Origin: Cardinalis cardinalis
Lineage: Eukaryota > Chordata > Aves > Passeriformes > Cardinalidae
Assembly (NCBI GenBank): GCA_014549065.1
Contig: JACDOX010000294.1
Span: 595,332-659,331 of the forward strand
Length of the DNA stretch: 64,000 nucleotides
Direction of reading: 5' to 3'
Each line of letters opens with the position of its first letter. Position 1 is the first letter of the stretch. Positions 40,030 to 50,620 of this stretch are shown here, piece by piece. A program made the position numbers and the translations under genes. Under the pieces are notes generated by a model. That model saw nothing but the letters and a program-made list of their open reading frames with translations, ran no database searches and was not told the DNA's origin.

Positions 40030-40605
40030 GGCTGGGCGCGGTATCCAAACAGCAGCAGGCTGAGTGTGCTCCTTCCTNNNNNNNNNNNNNNNNNNNNNNN
40101 NNNNNNNNNNNNNNNNNNNNNNNNNNNNNNNNNNNNNNNNNNNNNNNNNNNNNNNNNNNNNNNNNNNNNNNNNNNNNNNNNNNNNNNNNNNNNNNNNNNN
40201 NNNNNNNNNNNNNNNNNNNNNNNNNNNNNNNNNNNNNNNNNNNNNNNNNNNNNNNNNNNNNNNNNNNNNNNNNNNNNNNNNNNNNNNNNNNNNNNNNNNN
40301 NNNNNNNNNNNNNNNNNNNNNNNNNNNNNNNNNNNNNNNNNNNNNNNNNNNACAGCGGGCTGCCGTGGCCCCGGGCGCGGTATCCAAACAGCAGCAGGCT
40401 GTGTCCTCTTCCTTCGGAACTCAGCGGGCTGGGCACGTTTTCCAAAGAACAGCAGGCCGTGTGTGCTCCTTCCTCCGGACACAGCGGGCTGCCGAGGCGG
40501 GCTGTGTGTGCTCCTTCCTCCGGACACAGCGGGCTGCCGAGGCGGGCTGTGTGTGCTCCTTCCTCCGGACACAGCGGGCTGCCGAGGCGGGCCGGGCGCG
40601 GCCCT
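40030..40605. repeat. GC-rich minisatellite flanking the assembly gap
   Basis: At 40461-40600 three near-perfect 45-bp units start with 'gtgtgctccttcctccggac' (40461, 40506, 40551). Related, more diverged units ('gcggtatccaaacagcagca') lie on both sides of the n run, at about 40039 and 40377. The array probably continues through the gap, whose size is therefore unreliable. Confidence 0.9.
40078..40351. other. Assembly gap (274 n)
   Basis: A run of undetermined bases inside a tandem array. Predicted open frames that cross it have no support. Confidence 0.99.
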
Positions 40606-41235
40606 GGAGCCGCCGCCGTTCTCCGGTCGGGGCGCGGTGGCTCCGGGCCGGGGGCCGCGGGAGCAGCGCCCGCTCCGTCGGGAGAACAGCGAACAGCGGC
40701 TGGTGGCGGCGGCGAGCTGCATCGCGGCACGGGCCAGGCAGGGCAGGACGGGGGCAGACAGGGACACAGGAGCACAGGGAGGAACAGGCCAGGCGGAGAG
40801 GGGGCCGAGCGGACCCTGCGGGCGAGCCCCGCTCCCCCCGAGGGACCCGAAGGAAACGCTCCCGGTGTGTCGGGAGCCGCTGCCGCCGTGTGCGAACGCT
40901 CCCCTCACGGCCCGGTTTGGCGGGCATTTGCCCCACCAGCCAGTGCGTGGAGAGCCCACTCACAGCCCGATCGTGGAGGCTTCCGCTGCCCTGATTGCCT
41001 GCCAGGTGAAGCCTTCCTGGAGACAGGGCTGCCAGCACATCTGCAGACCCTATAATATAACAAATGCTGAGGCATAAATAAAAATCAGATTGGTACCTCT
41101 CAGGTGGGTGTGAAAGCAACAGGACAAATTATTTACAGTAAGTCAATACCAAATAATTCTCCTTGGCTGAAAAAGGCTTTCAGCTGTGGGTTTTTGCAGG
41201 CTGGGATCCCTCTGCACACACTCCTTGGTGCTTCA

Positions 41236-41965
41236 TATCACAGAATCATAGAATCCCAGAATGGTTTGATTTGGAAGCAATCTTAAAGCTTATCTCATTC
41301 CACTCCCTGCCATGTGCAGGGACACCTTCCACTAGACCAGGCTGCTCCAAGCCCCATCCAGCCTGGCTGGATGAACACTTGAACACTTTCACAGATGGAG
41401 CAGCCACAACTTCTCTGGGCAACCTGTGCTAGGGCCTCACTACCTTTGCAGAGAGGAATTTATTCCCAATATCCAAACTAAAATCTTTCCTTTTACAGTT
41501 TAAAACTGTTCCNCTTTGTCCTGTCACTCCAGGACCTTGTAAATAATCTCCCTTCATCTTCCTTGTTGGTTCTGTTCAGGTACTGGAAGGCTGCAATTAN
41601 GTCACCACAAGGATTTTGCTATTCCCATCTGAACAGCAGCAATTCTCTCAGTCTTTTCTTAATTCTCTAAGTCATCTCTGTGGCCTCCTCTGGGCTTGCT
41701 GCAACAGCTTCATGTTCTTCCTGTGGTGGGCCCCAGGGTGGGAAGCACCTCTGCAGGTGGGGTCTCACCTAAGCAGGGCCCAGGGGCAGAATTCTCCCGT
41801 GCCCTGCTGCCCCCCTGGGGGATCAGCCCAGCACAGGGGGGNTCTGGGTGCCAGCATGTGTGGATGGGCCATGTCCACCTCTCATCCACCAGGCACCCAC
41901 AAGTCCCTCCCCTCAGGGCTGTTCTCAATGCCTTCATCCCCCAGCCTGTCTCTTCCCAGCAGGAT
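41236..41965 (-). mobile_element. Long CR1 LINE fragment (reverse)
   Basis: About 730 bases in reverse orientation. It runs from 'tcacagaatcatagaatccc' through 'gggacaccttccactagacc', 'gtcctgtcactccaggacct' and 'ggtggggtctcacctaagca' to 'agggctgttctcaatgcctt', near the start of the noncoding 3' part of CR1. Confidence 0.85.
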
Positions 41966-43702
41966 TGGTTCTTCCTGAGGATGGGCGTGCTGGGTCTGTG
42001 CTGGAGCAGGCCTGCAGCTGCTGAGCTTTCCCCCTCTTGTTTCCAGGATGGAATTCCTTGGGGCTGGAAGCCAGGCTGGCATGAGCTGGAGCCCTGGCCC
42101 GAAGCTGTGGGCACGGCCACATTGGTGACTTTGGGCTCAGCTTTGGGTTCTGGGATCCCCTTCCCTGCCTGAGCTGTGGGACTGGCAGAGAGCCCACCCT
42201 GGTTGCTCAGCTGACAAGAGCAGGCTCCTGTGCAAACTGCCTGGCTGGGCCAATCAGCCATTTGAAACCAGGCCTTTTCTTGTGCTGACAGGAACTTGAT
42301 CCTGGTATTTGTGGAGTTTTCTGCCTCTTCCCGGGACTTCTGGACACTGGAGTGAGCTATCAAATGCCAAGGAGGCCTGCACAGCCACATCTCTGGAGAA
42401 CTGGCTGTGACCCACACCAACAGCCATCCCCAAACCCCTGCACTCTGTGCCATTGTTTCTGGTTTTTGTGAAAGTCACAGCACATTGGAGTCAAGCTGTC
42501 ATGTCCATATGAACACCAGATTATATAATTTGACAGACATTTGGATCAGTTTCCCAGCCTATGAGTCCAAGTTTGCTATTAACACAACCTGAAGCAAAAG
42601 GAATTGCCTTGATGCCAAGCTGGGGCTGTCCCCAGCAATTGATGTGAAGAGTTGTAGAAATCTTTTGGAATCCTCTCCTGGTTTGGTGGGAGGAGACTGG
42701 AAATGAGACCAGGAGAGGTCCCCCTTTCCCCATGGCATTCCATGGCTGACTGCACTGCCCAAGAACTCTCAGGAAACCAGGCAAACATACTCATTCCAGT
42801 TTCAGAGAACATTTTATCCCAGTAACATCTATCAATAATACATCTTCTACAATTACAGAGTCCAATGTCAATTCCTGAATTTTACAGCTCAGCCTTAGTC
42901 TATTAGTCTTAACACCTGGTTTTGAACAAGCTCAAACAATTTTATTGGGAACTTGAACAGAAAGCAAACTTCTCCTTCTTGAACAAACTCTACCAACTTG
43001 TCTATCTAGAGAGAACAGCATATATTTTAGCAAACAAGAGCTAAACTCAATACAAACTAAAACTATTTAACATCCAACTGTTCCTAGCCTGAATATCCCA
43101 AAATGTGGGTTTCCTTCCTTAGGCCAGATGCTGTCTTTTCTTTGGAACTGCTTCCTCTTGATTATCAGCAGACTCCACTGGTCAAGGTCTCTGCCAAATA
43201 GAAAAAAGAAAAAAGGAAATTCTCCTGTTGAAAGAATACTTAGAAAGGTGCAATTTTTGTACACCCAAATGCCATCTCCTCTGTCCACACCCCAGCCAGA
43301 CCAGCCACTGGGCAGGGCAAGATCCACTCCTTAGTGGACCCAGTTCTCAATGACATGGGCAACCAGGGACTTACAATCTTCCTGCAGAGGAACNAAATAT
43401 GGTCTCAAGTCTCCAGTAGTCACAGGCCAAAGTTCAGAAAACTTCTGAGTTCCCTTTGCAAAGAAAGAGATTCCTTGGCCAGACTAAAACACATTTGCCT
43501 GGAGCAATCATGAAGCAATTCAGGTTGATCCTGAAGGCAAGAGCTGGAATCTGGAAAGAAGGATTCATCTTCCCATGGCAAGGGACACCGGAGTCAGCAG
43601 TGTCTGAGGTGTTGGTGACACTTGCATTGAAGCAGGAGGCTGCACTGGGCCTGCTGAGCTGAGAGGCCACGGCTGTGTCCCAGCTGAAGCTGCTGCTGAA
43701 CT
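41966..43702. other. Intergenic stretch downstream of the PPP4R3-like relic
   Basis: No confident exon was found here. On the minus strand an AATAAA lies at 42941-42946 and could be the old polyadenylation signal of the relic. The acidic C-terminal tail typical of PPP4R3 proteins could not be recognised in any frame between 42900 and 43700. Confidence 0.5.
42941..42946 (-). terminator. Possible polyadenylation signal (AATAAA)
   Basis: AATAAA on the minus strand, about 760 bases past the last recognisable PPP4R3-like exon, on the expected side and strand. Such hexamers occur often by chance, so the link is weak. Confidence 0.2.
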
Positions 43703-43875
43703 CTCCAGTCTGAGGAATTCAAAGAGCTCCAGCACAGCCCAGAGGAGCAGGCTGGATGTAGCTCCATTGTCCAGCAGAGCCTGCACAAGGGGTGCCTAGA
43801 GGTTTCCCAGGGTGATGGAACGGGTATAAAGCTCATCCTTCAGGGCAATGATCTTCCTCAGGAAGTGCAGAGCAC
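43703..43875 (-). pseudogene. PPP4R3-like relic, block 8, with in-frame stop
   Basis: It joins block 7 in phase and reads ALHFLRKIIALKDELYTRSI, TLGNL, then TAG at 43796-43798, then APLVQALLDNGATSSLLLWA and VLELFEFLRLE. The stop replaces the Phe of the family's GNLFEP. The acceptor is CACAAAG. The 3' end is set where similarity stops, not by a clear donor. Confidence 0.88.
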
Positions 43876-44041
43876 CTTTGTGAAGAGAGAAATGCAAGGA
43901 TTCCAGAGCCACAGGCCAGGGCTGCAGTCCAGAAATTTATTCCCATCCCTGCCCATGAATCCTGAGTTCAACTGTCCCCTGGAACACCTTCCACCCAGGA
44001 CATGCTAAGCTTGGAAGAAGGAAATGCCAAAGGCTACTCAC

Positions 44042-44200
44042 TCAAGGCCAGAAATGTGTGTTGAGAATTGATCAAGAGCACGACTCCTCTTAGCAAATCC
44101 CCATGGAGGATGTAACCCCTCATGTGCTCCTTGTGCTGCATCACACAAAAACTCAACAGCTCCAAAATTAAGACCAGGAGTTGTGCTGTTTGATAATCAT
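44042..44200 (-). pseudogene. PPP4R3-like relic, block 7
   Basis: The acceptor CCTGTAG gives a Gly/Asp-type junction that restores DDYQTAQLLVLILELLSFC, followed by GYILHGDLLRGVVLLINSQH and TFLAL. It is the best-conserved block and has no break. The donor is TTGA|GTGAGT in phase 1. A poly-A run on the plus strand (44231-44251) lies just upstream of it, within the intron. Confidence 0.92.
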
Positions 44201-44230
44201 CTACAGGAAAAGTAATGCCTTCAATACAAC

Positions 44231-44251
44231 AAAAAAAAAAAAAAAAAAAAA
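44231..44251 (+). repeat. Poly-A run
   Basis: A homopolymer of about 21 A on the plus strand, inside an intron of the PPP4R3-like relic. Confidence 0.9.
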
Positions 44252-44689
44252 GAAAGATATGTCCTGTGCTGTCCACCCAGCTCAAGTGCTCCTGCACTTC
44301 CTGACATGGTTTTAGTGGACTTTGGCTTTCCTGGGTTGCTTTAGGAGGCAGAACTTTGGGGGAGAACAAAACAACCAACACAATGGTGACTTTTTTGGCC
44401 CTTGAAGCAAATCTTGGAAAGGATACAAGTCCAAGTCCTGAACAACCCTCCTCCAGGAGGTCCATCTGCTACAAAGCACAGCCTGAAGCCAGGTCAGGAA
44501 GGGGCAAGAAGGGGCTGAAAAGTGCTGCCTGCAGAACCCCTGTCCCTGGGAGCAGCCGTTTTTCTCAGGTGCATTCGCAGCTGGCCTGACCAGCTGATTG
44601 CTGGGAGCACCCTGTCAGTCTCTTCCAGACACTACAAGCCTCCAAAGGGAAAAACAAGGAAAAATCCTCATGTGCTNTTTCCCAGGTAC

Positions 44690-44777
44690 CTGTTGCTGTG
44701 TTGGCCAGAAGTGGCACAATCAGGATGGGAAGACAGTGGGCATAGAAGGAATTAAAAAATCCAAGTATTTTGGATAC
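44690..44777 (-). pseudogene. PPP4R3-like relic, block 6
   Basis: It joins block 5 in phase 0 and reads VSKILGFFNSFYAHCLPILI followed by VPLLANTAT, matching the EFLNFFYNHCMHVLTAPLL segment residue for residue in length. The acceptor is CCCTTAG and the donor ACAG|GTACCT in phase 1. No break is seen in this block. Confidence 0.9.
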
Positions 44778-45473
44778 CTAAGGGAGAAAATGGCTTCATT
44801 AAATCCTGGTCTTGGCAGAGACCTTTCCAATCAGAAAGCGCAGGATGAGCAGAAACAGCCTACAAAGAATTCCCTTGGCTCCAATAGCTCTGCCTGTGTC
44901 TTTCTGGTGGGGCCTGAAGCATTCAGGTGTCCCCTGCACAAAGTGCCATTTCTTTCTTTGGGAGGAAATCTGAGAGACATCCAGCCCACCCTGCTATCCC
45001 CAAGAGAATCCCCACCAGGGATACTAATCTCTCATGGCAATCCACCCATGACTCCCAAGGGTTGGCAAAGCATCCTTNAAGTTCTCTGCAATTGCATCAT
45101 GACAACCTGCCAACCTTTTCCCAGCTATTCCTGTCCATTCCAGGGTATGAACCTGTGGATTGGGGCTGCCAGGGCCTCTCCTGGACTCTGCTGTGGGAGC
45201 TCTGGCCAGCAGTTCTGTGTCCATGAAGCACTGCCTGGGNGAACAACTGTGGGCACAGTGCCCCAGACTCAGCCCTGGCCTCAGCCAAAGGCTCTGGAAA
45301 CTTCTTCTGCCTCGGAGCTTCTTGCCATTTAGGCTCAGAGCATGCAGTACAGCCAAGCANTGAGCCAAGCCCAACCTGTTTGGATGCTGGGCCCACAAGA
45401 AGAGCACTCGGGAAGATCAGGGTTTCCCTGAGCTGAGACAGTCCCATATCTTCAGCCCTTTGCATTCCCTTAC

Positions 45474-45604
45474 CTCAGCTGTGGCCAGATGATTCCCTGG
45501 ATCAAGCAGAGTCTGCAGCAGCTCCATGACCTGATCAGCTCCTCCAAATGCAACAGCATGATGGCATAACATCATGGCATGAGCGCATGGATGAGGTCAG
45601 TACC
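45474..45604 (-). pseudogene. PPP4R3-like relic, block 5
   Basis: It reads AFGGADQVMELLQTLLDPGN and then HLATAE, matching the ELGGAVQLMGLLRTLIDPEN segment. The donor is GAG|GTAAGG in phase 0. Upstream in the same frame a TGA stands at 45597-45599. A different frame (DLIHAL) fits the first residues better, which suggests either a frameshift near 45580 or a stop. The acceptor TTTTTGCAG is well formed. Confidence 0.85.
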
Positions 45605-45790
45605 CTGCAAAAATCCCAGACAAAGTAAGCCCTGAATAATTAGAGTGCAATGGGTTTCCTGGTTTCTATCCTTGGTTCGTTTCTTTTAATGAAAATGAAA
45701 ATTCAATAGAAAAATTGAGATTTTGCTTGGCTGATTTGTTTCCTGTTTGCCTTAGACTGGTCTCTCCAAGCATCTCCAAACGACTTTTAC

Positions 45791-45906
45791 TTATGTGGTC
45801 CCTGTGCTGGACCTCTTGCATGACAAATTCTTGGACCAGGAATGGACAAAAGCTGATAAGACAAAATATCTGTGGCAGCAGATGCCACTTGCAGATCATC
45901 CATTCC
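45791..45906 (-). pseudogene. PPP4R3-like relic, block 4
   Basis: After a strong TTTTTTTCTTAG acceptor it reads GMDDLQVASAATDILSY in phase 0, nearly identical to the family. A frameshift at about 45855 then moves the match to another frame, reading FCPFLVQEFVMQEVQHRDH. A possible donor is ATAA|GTAAAA. Confidence 0.88.
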
Positions 45907-47191
45907 CTAAGAAAAAAAGAGATTAATTTGTTAGGGTAAATCAGGTTGGCTGTTTCTCATCAGGTCAAGCTTCAAAGAAAAGGGAGTGAAAGCTTTTGGG
46001 AAAGTTTCATTCCCAAGTTTCTCTGACAAACACAGTAATATGATTGCAGAGAAGCAACAATAAACCAGCAACCTCTTTTGCCCACTCGTGGCCTCCTTTA
46101 GAATGGACACAAGGCTTTCTGTGAATCTGTGAGTCCTCTTTTAAGCAGGAACCGTTCCCATTGTGCCACTTTCTGGCTGGAATAGCTGAGACACTGATCT
46201 TCTGTACCTGTTAACCACAACTGATTCATTTTATACCAAAGGACTGATTGTACAAATCAATCTGTCTCTTCCTTCTCCTCACTTCTTCTCCTCATCCAAA
46301 TGGATTGTAAGCCAGACTAAACAACTCCAGTCCCTGNCTTGTTGTGTGGGTAAGTTAAAGGTGGTTAAGCTTAAGTTTGCCAAGGTCAAGTTTGTGATGG
46401 GCCTTCCTTTGCCTGGATGTTGTTCAAAAACTTTTCAAGTGCTTCATTCTGCCTTCATGTCCTCAAGCTTGTGAGTCAAAGGTTGTTCTTGAACTTGCTG
46501 GGAGTGTTAGTGTTTCTCCCACACAGGGCTGTGAGGGGCTCAAACAAGCTTCTCCTAAAGCTGCTGAGCTGAGCAGGGCTGAACAAATGTTTTGCTGGCA
46601 GTGCTGTGCCCTGCTCAGTTCCCAGGCTGTTCCTGCAGCAGAGAAAGCCCCTGCAGTCTGGTGTTTGTGAGGAGCAGCAGCACTGAGCCTGGATTGCAAT
46701 GCTCAGATGGTAACAGCTGCCCCAGCCGAAGGAGGGACAAAATTCTGGTTTCCCAGTGCTGCTCAGGACAGAGAAATCTGCTGCTGCCAGGAGGACAGGG
46801 TCTTCTGGGAAAGAATGAGCCAACAGCCCCAGAGGAGCTCAAAAGACTCTGTGGCCCTGGTCCAACCACGAGCACAGCAGTCCCAGGAAAACAACACCAA
46901 TGCAGCTGCCCCATGGCAAAGAGTCTCCTTCCATCTTAACTCTGCCTTGTCTAAGGACTGCACTGAGCACAGAACTTGCCCCTGGTGCTGTCACAAGGAT
47001 CAGGGCAATCCAGGCAGGCACTTGCAAGAGCTGTGGGAGCTTTGGCATTGGAGTGGTCCAATCCACTTCCACTCTCAGCAGAGCCACTCGGTGCCAGCAG
47101 AGGGACACAAGTGCTCAGCAGGTCCAACAAGTGTGCCAGTGGCTCTGGCCTTTCCTGCTTTGAGGAAGAGCAGCTGGAAGTTTTCACTTAC

Positions 47192-47327
47192 CAGTAGAAT
47201 TTCAAGAGCAGGAAGAAGTCCCAGCTTGGCCAAGCTTTGTAAAAATGCCTCTCCCTTCTGGTGAAACATGAGGGAACAGGCACAGAAGTCCTTTGGACAG
47301 TTGCACAGGAAAAAGAATTTCCAGTGT
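47192..47327 (-). pseudogene. PPP4R3-like relic, block 3
   Basis: It reads KDFCACSLMFHQKGEAFLQS followed by LAKLGLLPALEILL, matching the KEFCAFSQ...LAKLGILPALEIVM segment of PPP4R3. The donor CTG|GTAAGT closes in phase 0 exactly where the family has the boundary before GMDD. The 5' limit is uncertain: similarity seems to extend to about 47320, but an acceptor could also lie at 47291. Confidence 0.85.
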
Positions 47328-48578
47328 CTTGGAGTAAGACAAGTGTCTGAAAGGAGGAAAGGGTTACAATTTCTAGCAGAGTTGGCGTCCTGGTTGNCCC
47401 CTCCTAGAGAGTGGTCTTCTTCTCGTGGTGTCTCCTCCAAGCTTTGCCAACACCAACAAAGCAAAGCCATGGAAAGGAAACAGAGAAAGAAGAAATCTGT
47501 TAGTTGGCCTTGATCTCAGAAAGACAGTGATACAGAAATAAAGTTCTCCGGGATGCTGAAACATTCTGGGAGGAAAGCACAAAAGAAGAAGAAAGCAGAG
47601 CTTGAAGTCGAGTGTGTCAGCTCTGTTCTGGTCCTTTCTACACAAAGAAATCATTACGACAAAGACACCAGAGCTTACATTGCCAGAAATATTTCTTTAA
47701 GTGAGGACTTGAATGAAGATTGAGCTGCACTGGCAAGGATTCCTGGGTTCCAGAAAGACCTCAAGGACTGCAGAAGGCCTCAAGAGCAGTTTCCCTTTCT
47801 CTGCTTCCTCCCTCGCCTTTCAAGCCCATGAACACTGACTCACCAGTTCCCATCACTGGTGGGCACCTGGAGCTCCATCTGCTAACTGGGCCACAACTTC
47901 TGACCAGAATTTCTGGTCCTTCAGTGGAACACAAAAAAGGAACACAACTGACACAGGCCCTGTGGAAAGGCAGAACTTCCATCTTGAGAGGATCCCCCGC
48001 TACCTCAAGCCCAGCTCTCCACCCCTCCATTCACTGTAGCCCAACAAAGGCCAGTGCCAGAGCACACAGATCCCGCAGGATCCTTCCTTCCCAGGGCATT
48101 GTTTCAGCAGTGCCTGTGTGCAGCAGAGGCAGAGGCAGAAGGCCAGAGCCACAGGGGAAGCTGAGCTCAGGGGAGGCTCCCAAAAGTGCAGCTCCCAAGA
48201 GCCAGCTGAGACACAGTTGGTCCCATGCAGCACCTGCCCCACTCCCCCTGCCCCGAGAACATGCCACAGGGGTCCCTTTCCCTCTTGTGCAGCTGCAACC
48301 CTGCAAAGCATCTTTTCAGGCCCCCCAGGCGAGGGGGAGCAGATGAACAGGTTCCCAGCTGGCTGCAGCCATGGCCTGGTTGCTCTTCCTCACACTCAAA
48401 CCAGCTCCCCTTGCAGATGCTCTGCTCTGCACTTCTGCCCCAGCCTTGGCTTGGTACAGTCACAGCCTCTCCTCCCAAGAAACACTTCAGGATCTCTAGG
48501 ACAAGAGCTCCCTTCTGGCCAAGGATTTCAGCTCTCCCATTGCTTAAGCCTCCAGAGGGACAAGAAAACCAGTCTGAA

Positions 48579-48633
<55 letters not shown>

Positions 48634-48634
48634 T
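48579..48634. repeat. (ATC)n microsatellite
   Basis: About 18 perfect 'atc/cat' units lie in the presumed intron of the relic between blocks 2 and 3. The open frames with runs of His or Ile across it are products of the repeat. Confidence 0.95.
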
Positions 48635-48830
48635 CTCAAGGCTTTGGATGCTTTCTGCCCTCTCTGTCCCTGCATTTCTCACCACTCCTTCCCATGGGAA
48701 GCAGCACTGACACCGATCTCCCTGAGCCTGCTCTTTGGCATCTCAGGTTCAGAATGAGTTCCACAGACATTGCACCTGGCCCTGAGAGGGAATCCCGAAA
48801 GCTGCTTGTTCCCCAGCTCCCCCCACAAAC

Positions 48831-48914
48831 CAGCTCCAAAGCAGTCTGTTGCTTGGCCATCAAAGAGAAGAACTTGAGACTCTTGACAGCCCATTCAGGA
48901 ATCTTTAGATCCTT
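48831..48914 (-). pseudogene. PPP4R3-like relic, block 2 (weak)
   Basis: After a TTGCAG acceptor in phase 0 the frame reads KDLKIPEWAVKSLKFF and ends LEL before a possible donor GTTTGT. It stands where the family has an EDEKFLSEVFAQLTDE-type segment, but only scattered residues agree and the pyrimidine tract is poor. The placement rests mainly on order and phase. Confidence 0.5.
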
Positions 48915-49075
48915 CTGCAAGCTCTTCCCTTTCTAAACTACAGAATCTAAGGGAGGAGAAAGAAGGGGGATCATTCTCATCCTGTGCTCATGCAAGCATG
49001 TCTGAGGAACAGTGATCCCTTGGCAACCCCAGCTCCAGGTCCCAAGCCATTGAGAGCAGGTCAGAAGGCACTTAC

Positions 49076-49672
49076 CTCCAAGACATGGAAGATCTCCTCT
49101 TTCTTGCAGCTGATGAAGGAGGCAAGGCTGGGCAGAGAACCCTCTCCCAGCCCAGCTGCCTTGGCCAAGATGACAGCCTGAATATCCTGTGCCCAGTACA
49201 CCTGGTGGAATTTTTGCTGGAGCTCAGGGTCTCGGATGGGAAGAAACTCCTTCAGCTTGGTTGTTTTCTGCAGGAGCTGCTGGTGCCACTTGGGCTGTGC
49301 CAGAGAGGGGCCATACTTGAGGCATCCAACCACATCCATGGGACAGCATCACCTCCAGCAGAGCTGCTTGGTCCANCCACAGAATTCCTTGCATAATGGC
49401 TGACAAATGCTGCAAGGCCTGTCTGAGCTGTAACCCCTTGCAGATTTGGAAAAGCTTTAAGAGTTTGGGAATGTGGCTTTCCTTCTTCAAGGCCAGCACC
49501 AGCCTTTCCCTGTGGCTGGCTGAGAGCAGAGGTGATCAGCTCAGCANCCTCCACCAGTCTGTGGGTCTTGCAGGGAGGAAGGCTGATCCCAGGGCCAATT
49601 GCAGCCATTTCCTCCTGCTGTTCCTCTGGTGGCTGCAGAAGATGTGGGGTGAACTTCCAGTGAAGGTCACGG
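49076..49672 (-). pseudogene. PPP4R3-like relic, block 1 (large SMK-1 exon)
   Basis: Frame one reads DLHWKFTPHLLQPPEEQQEE and then ISLPPCKTHRLVE, matching the segment after the EVH1 domain. At about 49515 the match moves to a second frame, giving ALKKESHIPKLLKLFQICKG and IMQGILW. At about 49340 it moves again, giving MDVVGCLKYGPSLAQPKWHQ and further to IFHVLE. The last break seems to have removed about 11 bases corresponding to the residues before MDVVGC. The donor is GAG|GTAAGT in phase 0. The acceptor at 49672 is inferred from where similarity starts. The length of 597 bases fits one large exon. Confidence 0.85.
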
Positions 49673-50620
49673 CTCCCAAAAGGCAGCAAGAAGGAAGCGA
49701 CAGGGAAGCACAGGACAGAGGAAAGGCCACACTGTGCCTTCCNCCTGCTGGCTCTGGCCCTGGAGCTGGCTCAGCTCCCTCTGGCTCTGCAGCAGGAGGC
49801 TTCCACTGCTCTGCTCCTTGACAACCTGGCCCCAGGCTGCCCGAGCTCCTGCACTCTGCTGCGTCCCCATAACCGGCTGGTGGGACTTGGGGAGAGAACT
49901 TGCAGAACTGATGGGACACATCCCAGCAGCCTCCCAGTACCCACCAGGAGAGGGCCACCAGAAGGCTGCAGGGNGACTTTTCCTCACGGCCTTCAGGGAC
50001 AGGACAGGGGGAATTGCCTGAAGCTGAAGGAGGGCAGGTTTCAGTGAGGTCTTGGGAAGAAATTCTTGCCTTGAAGTGTGGCACTGGACCAGGNTGCCCA
50101 GAGAGGTTGTGGACTCATCAGGAGTGTGTGCAGTGGATTGACCCTGGTCAGACACCAGGTACCCATCAGAGCAGCTCTGTCCCTGCCCTCTGCATCTGGA
50201 CAGGGCAAAGAAAATGGAACCAAGGGCCCCTGGTTGAGATGAGGACAGGGAGAGATCCCTCCCCCTTTAGTCACAGGCAAATCTGCCTCAGTTTTTGGAT
50301 ATTGATTGAATTGACCACTCCCAGCATCAGGGCAGNATCCTGAGAAATCAATCTCACAGTCACTTTTCCCCCAGCCCTCCCTCTTTCCCAAAGTCTCCCT
50401 GGTCCCCCCTCCAGTGGCACAGGGAGATGGGAATTTGGGTTCNGGTCAGTTCCTCCCATATTGTTGCTGCTGCTGCTCAGGGAGAAGAGTTGGAGTCCTT
50501 GCCCTGCTCCAGCACGGGATTCCTGCCATGGGAGATTGTTCTCCAGGAACTTCTCCAACTGGAGTCCATCCCACGGGAAACAGCTCCCCACAGCCTGCTG
50601 CCAGGTGGGTCACTCTTCCT
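49673..50620. other. Stretch upstream of the PPP4R3-like relic
   Basis: If the missing EVH1 exons had been kept they should lie here or further right on the minus strand. No frame gives a convincing match. It contains one CR1-like piece at 49990-50125. The rest is unassigned GC-rich sequence. Confidence 0.6.
49990..50125 (+). mobile_element. CR1-like 3' fragment
   Basis: The order 'cagggacaggacaggggga', 'agggcaggtttcagtgagg', 'gaagaaattcttgccttgaa' and 'gcccagagaggttgtggact' follows the CR1 3' region with several small differences. Confidence 0.65.

Larger units (their letters stand above)
43703..49672 (-). pseudogene. PPP4R3 (SMEK)-like gene relic, multi-exon
   Basis: Eight blocks on the minus strand match, in the right order, the SMK-1 and armadillo-type core of protein phosphatase 4 regulatory subunit 3 (PPP4R3A/B, SMEK1/2). 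This protein recruits substrates to the PP4 catalytic complex. Most blocks are bounded by canonical splice sites, and four consecutive joins keep phase, so this is a copy with introns and not a retrocopy. At least two frameshifts in the first block, one in the fourth, a stop or frameshift in the fifth and a TAG in the eighth make a full-length product impossible as assembled. The EVH1 domain exons upstream and the acidic tail downstream are not recognised. Residues are far from the mammalian proteins (roughly half identical by eye), so the copy is old or evolved quickly. It could be a decayed member of a lineage-specific PPP4R3-like family. Assembly indels might explain some of the breaks but not all of them. 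Confidence 0.85.

Noticed and set aside
39823..41119. Long overlapping open frames on both strands (up to 378 codons)
   Set aside because: They cross the 274-n gap and a 45-bp tandem array whose unit is a multiple of three. No recognisable protein.
41710..42453. 247-codon minus-strand frame
   Set aside because: It lies partly in a reversed CR1 noncoding region and resembles no protein.
43067..43670. C-terminal tail exons of the PPP4R3-like relic
   Set aside because: Frames here show no acidic EEDEEMWF-type segment or other family landmark, so they were not annotated.
48118..48936. 272-codon frame with a run of isoleucines, and a neighbouring one with a run of histidines
   Set aside because: Created by the (ATC)n microsatellite; no family similarity, and it overlaps intron sequence of the minus-strand relic.
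43703..49672. The PPP4R3-like locus as a processed retrocopy
   Set aside because: Similarity is split into eight blocks separated by introns with GT-AG sites and matching phases, which a retrocopy would not have.
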